DNA of 18,258 nucleotides from REEB481 sp041170785 (GTDB lineage: Bacteria; Bacteroidota; Bacteroidia; NS11-12g; UBA955), in assembly GCA_041170785.1 (NCBI GenBank), contig JBEDND010000009.1, forward strand, positions 1-18,258. Direction: 5' to 3'. Positions 7,775 to 15,703 of this stretch are shown here, piece by piece (position 1 is the first letter of the stretch; each line of letters begins with the position of its first letter). The position numbers and the translations under genes are program-made. The notes under the pieces are model-generated. The model ran no database searches. It saw only the letters and a program-made list of their open reading frames with translations, and was not told the DNA's origin.

Positions 7775-8098
7775 ATGCGTGTCATCCGTCGTTGGGCACT
7801 ATTAGGTTTAACCGCAGCCAGCCTGTTGATTCAAACAGCCTGGACTCCAGGGTTTTCCGCAGACGGAATCAATGAAAAACACCACTCACTGCCCGCTTCT
7901 GAAGAAATTCAGCTGAACGATGGCTACGAGGAATCCGAAGAAAAGTCAGCGGCAGGATTTGCACCCGACTTGCTTTCTGCGCAAGGATGGAGGCTTCCCA
8001 AGTGTGCATGGAGCCAAATTCAGGTTACCCGCATAGAACATCGGGAACCTGCTTTTACGGATTGCCTGTATCTTCGGAATCAGGTATTGATTATTTAA
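7775..8098 (+). CDS. Small secreted protein of unknown function
   Basis: The 107-residue protein starts with a clear signal-peptide-like segment (MRVIRRWALLGLTAASLLIQ, then a possible cleavage after TPGFSA), so the mature part would be about 77 residues and periplasmic. The mature part is acidic in its first half (EEIQLNDGYEESEEKSA) and has two cysteines (in LPKCAWS and FTDCLYL) that could form a disulfide. I do not recognise a family. It lies 65 bases after the DUF2490-like gene and about 150 bases before dabA on the same strand, so it should share the operon transcript. A Bacteroidota-style start context (ccaaataaacccatATG) supports translation. Its role is unknown. Confidence 0.65.
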   Translation: MRVIRRWALLGLTAASLLIQTAWTPGFSADGINEKHHSLPASEEIQLNDGYEESEEKSAAGFAPDLLSAQGWRLPKCAWSQIQVTRIEHREPAFTDCLYLRNQVLII

Positions 8099-8101
8099 TT
8101 C

Positions 8102-8118
8102 CTGCTTCGCTGAAGCAG
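8102..8118 (+). other. Short perfect hairpin between the small gene and dabA
   Basis: CTGCTTC and GAAGCAG form a 7-base-pair stem with a 3-base loop (GCT), starting 3 bases after the stop codon of the small secreted protein. No T-run follows directly, so it is a poor intrinsic terminator. It could mark a weak pause, an RNA-processing site or a stability element that sets relative expression of dabA. The rest of the interval 8119-8246 holds a weaker 5-base-pair stem (8203-8207 with 8214-8218) and no clear promoter. Confidence 0.35.
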
Positions 8119-8246
8119 CCCGGCCATGGGGCTTTTCTCATCATGGCATCATCAAACTTCTTTACCAAAACACCCTGATCCCGAGGGTTTGTCTGGCTAC
8201 AACAGCCCGTAATGGCTGCTGTGTTATGATTCGGGAAACAGAAAAC

Positions 8247-10763
8247 ATGGATTCCCAACAACACCCATTTAACGAAACTGCGGTGCTGGCGCGATTGGGG
8301 CATTACCTGCCAAGCCAGGCTCCGCTGAAAGATTTTATACACCACAACACCCTGCATGCCTTTCAGAAACACTCCTTTCATCAGGCCCTGCAGGAAGCAA
8401 AAACTATTTTTGGCTACCACACCTACCTACAACCAAGCGAATATCTGGAAGCCTTTTACCGGGGAGAAATCCGGGAAGAGGTGTTCCAACGCATCATCGA
8501 ACAGCACTTGCATGAGCATGAAACAGCTGCCGAGCTCCGAGAAAAACTGTTGACACTGGTTCCCGGCACTTCCAGGATGCCGCGCATCGGACAACTGCGC
8601 CAGCAGTGGAAAACCCTGTATCGGGTGAACATGGACAAGGCTATTCATCCGTTGATGTTCCGTCTGGCCTGCAGTTTTCTGGACCAAGGCATCGCAGTCA
8701 GCAGTTTTCCTTTGGAAGATGCCGACTTCATGCGTTCCCTGCGCGCACTGGAACAAAAAAGTCTGATTTCCCTATTCCACAGCAAACGCGTGCGTGAACT
8801 CTTTCAGGATGAGGTGCTTCAACTGGAAACACTGCTCGGACTGTTGATTGGCGACAGCGACTTGTATGAACGCTACCTCTTTGACCAGCAATTTGCACAT
8901 CCCGGTTGGTCGGGCATGATTGTCGTGCTGGAATCGGCTCCACATCTGCTGCTGCAGCGGCGGAGCATCCGTTTACGCGACTGGATTTTGCTGGAACTGC
9001 TCATGGAAATAGACACCATTGACCGAAAATTCGGTCCCGGGCGATGGAGGCCATTATCAGAACTGGCAGCGCCTGTGGACATCGGATTGTTTGATCCGGT
9101 GCAGGAAGAGACGGCATTCAGGATGTTGCGCATCTGGCAGGAAGCCTTAGAATGGAGCTATTACGATCAGGTTTTACAGGGAATACAACTCGCCGCCACA
9201 CCAAAGCAAACCGCTGCAGAGGCGCGCAGTTTTGATGCGTTTTTCTGTATTGACGACCGCGAATGTTCCCTCCGCCGTCATGTTGAAACGCTGGACCCGG
9301 CCTGCCGCACCTATGGCACACCCGGTTATTTCCATGTTCCCTGTTACTATCAGCCGGACCATGGTTCACACATAACCAAAATCTGTCCGGCACCCATGCA
9401 GCCCAAGCACCTCATCAGGGAATATCAGCCACGCACGGGCAAGCGCAGTAACGATGCGCACCTGGGCAAACGTTCCCACGGTCTCATTTTCGGTTGGCTT
9501 ATCTCCCAAACCTTGGGATTTGGCGCTGCGCTGCGCTTGTTCCTGAACATCTTCAAACCAGGCATCGGTCCGGCGACCAGCTACTCCTTCAACCACATGG
9601 ACAGGCACGCACAGCTGACCATTGAAAACCTTGACCCAAGTGATTGTTTTGAAGGCCTACAGGTTGGGTTTACCATTCAGGAAATGGCCGAATGTGTTTC
9701 CGGACTCTTGCACAGCACGGGCCATACCAAAGATTTTGCTCCCTTGGTGTACATGGTTGGCCATGGCGCTTCCAGCATCAACAATACGCATTATGCCGGT
9801 TACGACTGCGGCGCCTGTTCAGGGCGTCCCGGTTCGGTCAACGCGCGAGCAATCGCCTACATGGCCAACCACCCGAAGGTTCGGGAATTGTTGCGCACGC
9901 AGGGATTACACATTCCGGAAAGCACCGTGTTTATCGGGGCATTACACGATACCACCCGCGATGAAATGGAATGTTACGATGTCGCTTCCCTGAATCCCGA
10001 ACTGCTGATACTGCACCGGCAGAACATGAAGGTATTGCAGGAAGCCCTCGACCTGAATGCAAAAGAACGGGCCCGGAGGTTTATACTAACAGATACAAGC
10101 AAGCCGGCTGCCGAAGTACATGATTTGGTGCGGCGCCGCTCTGTTTCACTTTTTGAACCTCGTCCGGAATTAAACCACGCCACCAACACCTTATGCATTA
10201 TTGGCGACCGCGACCTGAGCCGACAGGTATTTCTGGATCGCAGGGCCTTCATGAATTCTTACGACCCTGAACAAGATCCCAACGGCAATTATCTGCAGCA
10301 AATCATCGGCGCTGCAGCGCCTGTTTGCGGAGGCATCAATCTGGAATATTACTGCTCCAGGGTGGATAACCAAAGGCTGGGTGCCGGATCCAAACTCCCT
10401 CATAATGTTATGGGATTGATTGGTGTGGCCAATGGCGCAGATGGCGACCTGCGCACGGGTTTGCCGGCTCAGATGATAGAAGTGCACCGCCCCATGCGCC
10501 TGCTGATGATGGTGGCTCAGCGCCCGGAATTGATATTGGAAGTCATCCGCCGAAATCCGACAACCTACAACTGGTTTGAACAGCAATGGATTCACCTTGC
10601 CGCATGGGATCCTGAGCACAAACATTGGTGGCTGTTCCAGAATGGAACATTTGTTCCTTACACACCGGCCGTGCAGCAGATTCCTGTAACAAAAAGTTAC
10701 CGCTCACTCACCGATGCTTCACACGAAGACATTCCCGTTCACCTGATCCACCAAAGCGCATGA
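8247..10763 (+). CDS. dabA: Inorganic carbon transporter subunit DabA (DUF2309)
   Basis: DabA is a zinc protein related to beta-carbonic anhydrases. With DabB it drives one-way hydration of CO2 to bicarbonate in the cytoplasm, energised by a cation gradient. The 838-residue length is normal. Family blocks appear in order: PLKDFIHHNTLHAFQ near the N-terminus, FFCIDDRECSLRRHVETLDP, GHGASSINNTHYAGYDCGAC, STVFIGALHDTTRDEM, and YYCSRVDNQRLGAGSKLPHN with GADGDLRTGLP. Counting from the ATG at 8226, the putative zinc site is C341, D343, H513 and C528; the CxD pair and the 15-residue H-to-C spacing equal those known in Halothiobacillus DabA. The start at 8247 is preferred because A-rich sequence precedes it and the family has a short N-terminus; 8226 adds 7 residues. 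The stop overlaps the dabB start by 4 bases. Confidence 0.95.
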   Translation: MDSQQHPFNETAVLARLGHYLPSQAPLKDFIHHNTLHAFQKHSFHQALQEAKTIFGYHTYLQPSEYLEAFYRGEIREEVFQRIIEQHLHEHETAAELREKLLTLVPGTSRMPRIGQLRQQWKTLYRVNMDKAIHPLMFRLACSFLDQGIAVSSFPLEDADFMRSLRALEQKSLISLFHSKRVRELFQDEVLQLETLLGLLIGDSDLYERYLFDQQFAHPGWSGMIVVLESAPHLLLQRRSIRLRDWILLELLMEIDTIDRKFGPGRWRPLSELAAPVDIGLFDPVQEETAFRMLRIWQEALEWSYYDQVLQGIQLAATPKQTAAEARSFDAFFCIDDRECSLRRHVETLDPACRTYGTPGYFHVPCYYQPDHGSHITKICPAPMQPKHLIREYQPRTGKRSNDAHLGKRSHGLIFGWLISQTLGFGAALRLFLNIFKPGIGPATSYSFNHMDRHAQLTIENLDPSDCFEGLQVGFTIQEMAECVSGLLHSTGHTKDFAPLVYMVGHGASSINNTHYAGYDCGACSGRPGSVNARAIAYMANHPKVRELLRTQGLHIPESTVFIGALHDTTRDEMECYDVASLNPELLILHRQNMKVLQEALDLNAKERARRFILTDTSKPAAEVHDLVRRRSVSLFEPRPELNHATNTLCIIGDRDLSRQVFLDRRAFMNSYDPEQDPNGNYLQQIIGAAAPVCGGINLEYYCSRVDNQRLGAGSKLPHNVMGLIGVANGADGDLRTGLPAQMIEVHRPMRLLMMVAQRPELILEVIRRNPTTYNWFEQQWIHLAAWDPEHKHWWLFQNGTFVPYTPAVQQIPVTKSYRSLTDASHEDIPVHLIHQSA

Positions 10764-12640
10764 ATCCGAGTTTTATCATCAATCTGTTCATCCTGATTCC
10801 TGCTTTCGGCTTCCTGCTCAGCTTGTTTATTCCGGAGCGCAGGGAACTGTTGCTGTCGCGCGTGGCCTTTCTCACCGCGGGAATCAACCTCATCAGCTTC
10901 ATCGTTTTTGCCATCTGGTGGCTGATACAGGGCGCTACGCCCTGCAACATCCCGGATATTTACCTTTATGATGCCGGGCCACGGGATTCCTTCCTGCTCG
11001 ATTTCTATTTCGACCACATCACGGCGGTATTCATGATTACCGGGTCGCTGCTCACCTTTCTGATTACCATTTACAGCAGATATTACCTGCATCGGGAATT
11101 GGGGTATAAGCGCTTTTTCAACACCATCCTGTTTTTCTACCTGGGTTATTCGGTAACCATCTTCGGGGGAAATTTTGAAACGCTGTTTATTGGCTGGGAA
11201 TTCCTGGGGATTTCCTCCTTTTTGCTCATTGCCTTTTACCGCGACCGTTACCTGCCGGTTCGAAATGCCGTGAAGGTATTTTCGATTTACCGCATCGGTG
11301 ATCTAGGGATTTTGCTGGCGATGTGGGCCAGCCACCATTTGTGGCACGAGAACATCACCTTTGCCAAGCTGAACAATGCCCAGCTGGTGCACGACCATTT
11401 GCTCAACCACAGCAATGCCGGCATGTTCATTTCCCTGATGTTGTTACTGGCCGCAGCAGCGAAATCGGCCCAATTGCCCTTTTCCAGCTGGCTGCCCAGA
11501 GCCATGGAAGGCCCAACACCTTCAAGTGCCATCTTTTATGGTTCCTTGTCGGTGCATTTCGGTGTTTTTCTGCTTCTGCGCACCTATCCTTTCTGGGAAC
11601 ACCAGCTGACGATGCGCGTTGTTACCGGAACTCTTGGCCTGTTAACCAGCCTGGTGGCCAGCGGAATCGCAAGGGTTCAGTCGTCGGCAAAAACCCAAAT
11701 CGCCTATGCTTCCATTTCCCAAATAGGATTGATTTTCGTTGAAATAGCCCTGGGCCTGGAAGTGCTGGCACTGATCCATTTCACGGGAAATGCCTTTTTA
11801 CGCACCTATCAGCTGCTGGTTTCTCCGTCGGTGGTGAGCTACCTCATCCGTGAGCAGTTTTACAACAAAAACGCCACACACGCAGCCGTATCTAAAAACG
11901 CGCCTGGGCGGCTTGGTGCCAGCCTGATCATGCTGAACCTGAGGGAGTGGAACCTGGATGTATTCATGAACAAGTGGGTGTTTCATCCCATCAAAAGATT
12001 GGGACACCAGCTGGATTTTCTGCGCTTTCGCAACGTGGTGTACTATTTCCTTCCCTTGTATGTGGCAGGACTGATTGGCCTGTATTACCGAAAATCCATC
12101 CCTGATGGCTGGATGCACGCCCTGCCCCTCCTTTGTTCCGGCCTGGGCTTTCTGATGGTGTTGAAATCCTTTTCAGAACGACATACGCCCCTGCTTGCCT
12201 GGACCCTACTCATCATGAACCACTTCTGGATGGCCCTGGCCGTGTCGTTCAACGACCATTTCGACCTAAGCCATACGCTGACCTATTTGAGCGGTATTGT
12301 GGTGATGGGTGGTGCCGGATTGTATGGTTTGTTCCGCCTGCGCAAGGCAGAACCTTCGCATTTCAGCCTGAACCGTTATTTCGGCCATGTCCATGAACAT
12401 CCAAGGTTTGCGCTGCTTTTTCTGCTGGCCTGCCTCGGCCTGATGGGCTTCCCCATTTCTCCCACATTCATCGGAGAAGACCTGATTTTCAGCCACATCC
12501 AGGAGCATCAGTTCTGGCTTGCACTGTTTCACTCAGGCGGTTTCATCGTCGGGGGCATTTCGCTGGTGCGGATTTATGCCCGCCTGTTCCTTGGGCCACA
12601 TGTAAAATCGTATCATCCCACAGCCATTCAATCTTCCTGA
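10760..12640 (+). CDS. dabB: Inorganic carbon transporter membrane subunit DabB (NuoL/MrpA-like)
   Basis: DabB is the inner-membrane cation-translocating partner of DabA and belongs to the proton-conducting NuoL/MrpA family. The 626-residue protein is hydrophobic throughout, with roughly 14-16 segments. Recognisable blocks are GWEFLGISSFLLIAFYRDR, with Glu147 at the position of the NuoL helix-5 glutamate; AAAAKSAQLPFSSWLPRAME, with Lys235 at the helix-7 lysine; GPTPSSAIFYGSLSVHFGVF; and AKTQIAYASISQIGLIFVEI. Downstream, GNAFLRTYQLLVSP replaces the respiratory subunits' lysine-bearing segment, as expected for DabB. These features, not just position, separate it from complex I NuoL. The ATG overlaps the dabA stop (ATGA), a strong sign of coupling. 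The frame extends upstream to 10625, but that portion is polar and lies inside dabA, so it is rejected. The porin gene starts 1 base after the stop. Confidence 0.93.
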   Translation: MNPSFIINLFILIPAFGFLLSLFIPERRELLLSRVAFLTAGINLISFIVFAIWWLIQGATPCNIPDIYLYDAGPRDSFLLDFYFDHITAVFMITGSLLTFLITIYSRYYLHRELGYKRFFNTILFFYLGYSVTIFGGNFETLFIGWEFLGISSFLLIAFYRDRYLPVRNAVKVFSIYRIGDLGILLAMWASHHLWHENITFAKLNNAQLVHDHLLNHSNAGMFISLMLLLAAAAKSAQLPFSSWLPRAMEGPTPSSAIFYGSLSVHFGVFLLLRTYPFWEHQLTMRVVTGTLGLLTSLVASGIARVQSSAKTQIAYASISQIGLIFVEIALGLEVLALIHFTGNAFLRTYQLLVSPSVVSYLIREQFYNKNATHAAVSKNAPGRLGASLIMLNLREWNLDVFMNKWVFHPIKRLGHQLDFLRFRNVVYYFLPLYVAGLIGLYYRKSIPDGWMHALPLLCSGLGFLMVLKSFSERHTPLLAWTLLIMNHFWMALAVSFNDHFDLSHTLTYLSGIVVMGGAGLYGLFRLRKAEPSHFSLNRYFGHVHEHPRFALLFLLACLGLMGFPISPTFIGEDLIFSHIQEHQFWLALFHSGGFIVGGISLVRIYARLFLGPHVKSYHPTAIQSS

Positions 12641-12641
12641 T

Positions 12642-13991
12642 ATGCTAAAGAAACTTTGGAAGAAATCATTGGCGATGCTGTTGCTATTCGCGGCAGCGCA
12701 GGCTAAAGCTCAGGTGAATGAAAAAGAAGACCTCAAACTACCGCTGAACAAAGAAGGAACACACTTCATCCAAGCGACCCTATTGAATCAGGTGTGGCTG
12801 CGCTACAATCAAAGTCAGCCCGGCACGCTGATGCAGGGGATGGCCGCCAACCATACCTTCGACATCGGCTTGCGCCGCACCCGATTCCAGCTGTTCGGTC
12901 CACTGAACGACCGTGTGTTTGTGTATCTCCAATTTGGGCAGAACAACTTCAACGCACAGGCGCAATATGCAGGAAGCCGCAAAGTAGCTGCATTCTTTCA
13001 TGATGCTGTTTGTGAATACAAGGCTTTGAAGGGAAATCAGCTGAAGCTGGGCAGCGGCCTGACCATTGCCAACGGGCTTTCCAGGTTTTCGCAGCCTTCC
13101 ATTGGCAGCATCATGACCTTGGATGTTCCGGTATTCGCGCAAGCCACCGTGGACCAGACCGATCAGTTCAGCCGCAAATTGTCTGTATACGCCCGAGGGC
13201 AGCTGCGTCACCTGGATTACCGGTTTTCCCTCAGCGACCCTTTTCCCATCAGCAGCAACGGGCAAACCTTGCCCGATGTAAGCAGTCATGCCACGTTCGC
13301 GCAAAAAGGCCGACATAAGCAGCTGCAAGGCTATCTGATGTGGCAGTTTCTGGAACATGAAGGACATACCACACCCTACATGACAGGCACTTATCTGGGA
13401 AAGAAGAAGGTTTTCAACCTGGCTGCCGGAGCCATACATCAGCAGAAAGCCATGTGGCGAAGCAATGGTGCCGACACCCTGTATGAGGATATGAACCTTT
13501 TCTGTGTGGAATCTTATCTGGACATTCCTTTGAAACGCAGCAAAGGCAGCGCGCTTTCCGCCTATGCGGGCTTGTTCTTCACCCATTATGGGAAAGACTA
13601 CCTGCGCTTCAACGGCATCATGAATCCCGGCAGCGGCACTGCGCTCAGCGGTTTGGCCAAGGATGCAGGACCCCAGTTTGGCAATGCCTACCCGATGTTC
13701 GGCAGCGGCAAAGTACTCTATGCCCAAACAGGCTGGCTGTTGCCTGAACAGATTCATGCAGGGAAAGGGCGGTTCATGCCTTATGCCGCCGCCACACTGG
13801 CCCGTTTTGACCGCCTGGGAATACCCTGCAATACCTATAACCTGGGCATGAACTGCCTGCTTGAGGGTCATAAAGCCAAAATAAGCCTGGATTATCAAAA
13901 CAGACCCGGATTTCTGGTTTATGCCGATGGGCATCAAACATCCGGCGCGCGCAAGGGCGCGTACACCCTGCAGTATCAAATCTTCTTCTAA
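12642..13991 (+). CDS. Porin O/P-like outer-membrane beta-barrel protein
   Basis: The 449-residue protein begins with a signal peptide (MLKKLWKKSLAMLLLFAAAQ, cleavage probably after AKA). A barrel follows, with alternating strands such as HFIQATLLNQVWLRYNQ, GLRRTRFQLFGPLNDRVFVY and AKISLDYQNRPGFLV, and a terminal YTLQYQIFF ending in phenylalanine, the usual outer-membrane assembly signal. The N-terminal GLRRTRFQLFGPLNDR region resembles phosphate-selective porins O and P. The substrate is not readable. It starts 1 base after the dabB stop, which links it tightly to the Dab genes and suggests it lets bicarbonate or another anion through the outer membrane; that is inference. Porin-type call is reasonable, exact family less sure. 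Confidence 0.8.
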   Translation: MLKKLWKKSLAMLLLFAAAQAKAQVNEKEDLKLPLNKEGTHFIQATLLNQVWLRYNQSQPGTLMQGMAANHTFDIGLRRTRFQLFGPLNDRVFVYLQFGQNNFNAQAQYAGSRKVAAFFHDAVCEYKALKGNQLKLGSGLTIANGLSRFSQPSIGSIMTLDVPVFAQATVDQTDQFSRKLSVYARGQLRHLDYRFSLSDPFPISSNGQTLPDVSSHATFAQKGRHKQLQGYLMWQFLEHEGHTTPYMTGTYLGKKKVFNLAAGAIHQQKAMWRSNGADTLYEDMNLFCVESYLDIPLKRSKGSALSAYAGLFFTHYGKDYLRFNGIMNPGSGTALSGLAKDAGPQFGNAYPMFGSGKVLYAQTGWLLPEQIHAGKGRFMPYAAATLARFDRLGIPCNTYNLGMNCLLEGHKAKISLDYQNRPGFLVYADGHQTSGARKGAYTLQYQIFF

Positions 13992-14008
13992 ACAAAAAAA
14001 ACAAACAC

Positions 14009-15643
14009 ATGAATGCCAATGATAAAAAGATGCCCGCCGACGGATGGTCCGGGCTTAAAGAACACTTCCGCCAGGATGCCTTAAGCGGTTTTCTGGTATT
14101 TATGCTGGCCCTTCCATTAAGCCTTGGCATTGCAAAGGCCAGCGATTTTCCGCCCATCATGGGCCTGATTACCGCCATGATAGGCGGATTAGTTGTTTCA
14201 CTGATTGCCGGGTCCAGGCTCACCATCAAAGGGCCCGCAGCCGGATTGATTGTGATTGTGGCCGGTGCAGTTGCCGAGTTAGGACATGGCGATGTAAACC
14301 TGGGATGGAAATACGCCTTGGGTGCTGTGGTTGTTGCCGGGGCCATTCAAATCTTGTTTGGCTTCATCCGTTTGGGTTCGCTGGTTGATTTCTTTCCATT
14401 AAGCGCAGTACACGGCATGCTGGCTGCCATCGGCATCATCATCATCAGCAAGCAAACACACATCCTGCTTGGCGTTAATCCAAAAGATGAGTTCGGCAGG
14501 CCTTTAGTTGAACCATTGGAACTCATTGCCAGGCTTCCACATACGCTTGCAAACCATTCCGGTACAGCAGCATTGGTTGGATTAAGCAGTTTGCTGATTG
14601 TTTTGCTGTGGCCTAAGGTAAAACATGCATGGATTCGAAAAATACCTGCACCCATTGTGGTTTTGTTATTGGCTGTTCCACTTTCAAAATTCCTCGGTTT
14701 GGGCCAAGGCCAACTGGTTCATTTCGACCACAACCTTGCTGAAACACTGGAAGTGGATGTTGACTTTGGCGGCATGGCGCAAACCGGAATCTTCATCAAA
14801 TATGTCATCATGTTTGCCTTGGTGGGAAGCCTGGAATCGCTGCTTACCGTTAAAGCTGTGGACATGCTGGACCCGAACCATCAGAAAAGCGACGCCAATA
14901 AAGACCTGATGGCCGTGGGTGCCGGCAACATGCTGGCCGGTGTATTTGGAGGCTTACCCATGATCAGCGAAGTAGCGCGAAGCAGCGCCAATGTGAGCAA
15001 TGGTGCACGCACCCGTTGGGCAAACTTCTTCCACGGTGCATTCATGATGATTTTCCTGATTTTGGATTTACAATTCAACGACATGATTCCGCTGCCGGCA
15101 CTGGCCGCCATGCTGATTGGCGTAGGCTTCAAGCTGGCCAGCCCCAGGGAATTCGGACTGATGGCCAAAGTAGGCATAGAACAATTGATTATTTTCTGCA
15201 CCACCATCATCGTAACCCTGGCTACAGATTTACTGATTGGCATCGGCACAGGCATTCTGACCAAGCTGATTACACAATTGGTTTTTGGTGCGCCTCTGGG
15301 AGCCATTTTCCGCGCACATACCGCACGACAGGGCAATACCCTGAAGGTGGCCGGTGCCGCGGTGTTCAGCAACTGGCTGGGCATCAAAAAGCAACTGATA
15401 CAGATTCCACGCACCGCGCATGCCAGCATTGACCTCAGCTCCTGCAATCTTGTGGATCATACGGTTTCCGACAACCTGCATCATCTGCAGGCCGAATTTG
15501 AACATGCCGGCGGTTCACTAAGGGTTTTGGGTTTGGATGAATTCAAGGCTGCGTCAAAAAGCAACCACGAACACGCAGCGCGCAACAAGCCAAAAAACAA
15601 CCGCATGAAGTTGCAGAAAGCCAAACATACCATCCGAAATTAG
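14009..15643 (+). CDS. SulP-family anion transporter, copy 2 (putative bicarbonate transporter)
   Basis: The 544-residue protein is a close paralog of the SulP protein at 5339. It shares FPPIMGLITAMIGGL, LTIKGPAAGLIVIVAGAVAE, LVGSLESLLTVKA and GGLPMISEVARSSANV almost unchanged. A STAS-like cytoplasmic domain begins near residue 442, with IDLSSCNLVDHTV at the regulatory loop and a basic AARNKPKNNR tail. The copies differ most at the N-terminus, in the loop after TM segment 5 (NPKDEFGRPLVEP against NPVNEAGKSLTSP) and at the C-terminal tail, where differences in regulation or affinity could lie. The start is set by an A-rich leader 17 bases after the porin stop. It is the last gene before a strong terminator. 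Bicarbonate as substrate is inferred from dabAB; sulfate or another anion is possible. Confidence 0.92.
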   Translation: MNANDKKMPADGWSGLKEHFRQDALSGFLVFMLALPLSLGIAKASDFPPIMGLITAMIGGLVVSLIAGSRLTIKGPAAGLIVIVAGAVAELGHGDVNLGWKYALGAVVVAGAIQILFGFIRLGSLVDFFPLSAVHGMLAAIGIIIISKQTHILLGVNPKDEFGRPLVEPLELIARLPHTLANHSGTAALVGLSSLLIVLLWPKVKHAWIRKIPAPIVVLLLAVPLSKFLGLGQGQLVHFDHNLAETLEVDVDFGGMAQTGIFIKYVIMFALVGSLESLLTVKAVDMLDPNHQKSDANKDLMAVGAGNMLAGVFGGLPMISEVARSSANVSNGARTRWANFFHGAFMMIFLILDLQFNDMIPLPALAAMLIGVGFKLASPREFGLMAKVGIEQLIIFCTTIIVTLATDLLIGIGTGILTKLITQLVFGAPLGAIFRAHTARQGNTLKVAGAAVFSNWLGIKKQLIQIPRTAHASIDLSSCNLVDHTVSDNLHHLQAEFEHAGGSLRVLGLDEFKAASKSNHEHAARNKPKNNRMKLQKAKHTIRN

Positions 15644-15668
15644 GCCAAGTCCAGCTTTGGATATTCAA

Positions 15669-15703
15669 GAGCCTCTCTGAACTTCAGGGAGGCTCTTTTT
15701 TTT
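15669..15703 (+). terminator. Intrinsic terminator of the SulP-Dab operon
   Basis: GAGCCTCTCTGA (15669-15680) pairs with TCAGGGAGGCTC (15684-15695), giving a 12-base-pair stem with one G-U wobble, a 3-base loop, and eight T immediately after. It begins 25 bases beyond the SulP stop. The T-run is on the plus-strand side only, so it should end the operon transcript and protect the convergent ABC-F gene; minus-strand termination would be weak. Confidence 0.9.

Noticed and set aside
10625..10759. N-terminal extension of DabB by 45 residues
   Set aside because: It lies inside dabA, is polar and unlike the family; the ATGA overlap at 10760 gives a hydrophobic first helix as expected.
10760..12640. 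Assignment as NuoL of respiratory complex I
   Set aside because: No other nuo genes are present, key NuoL residues in the later helices differ, and it overlaps dabA, which defines it as DabB.
12780..13979. A 399-codon open frame on the minus strand, opposite the porin gene
   Set aside because: It is wholly antisense to a convincing signal-peptide-bearing barrel protein, has no recognisable domain and no start context. It is a by-product of codon use in this moderately GC-rich sequence.
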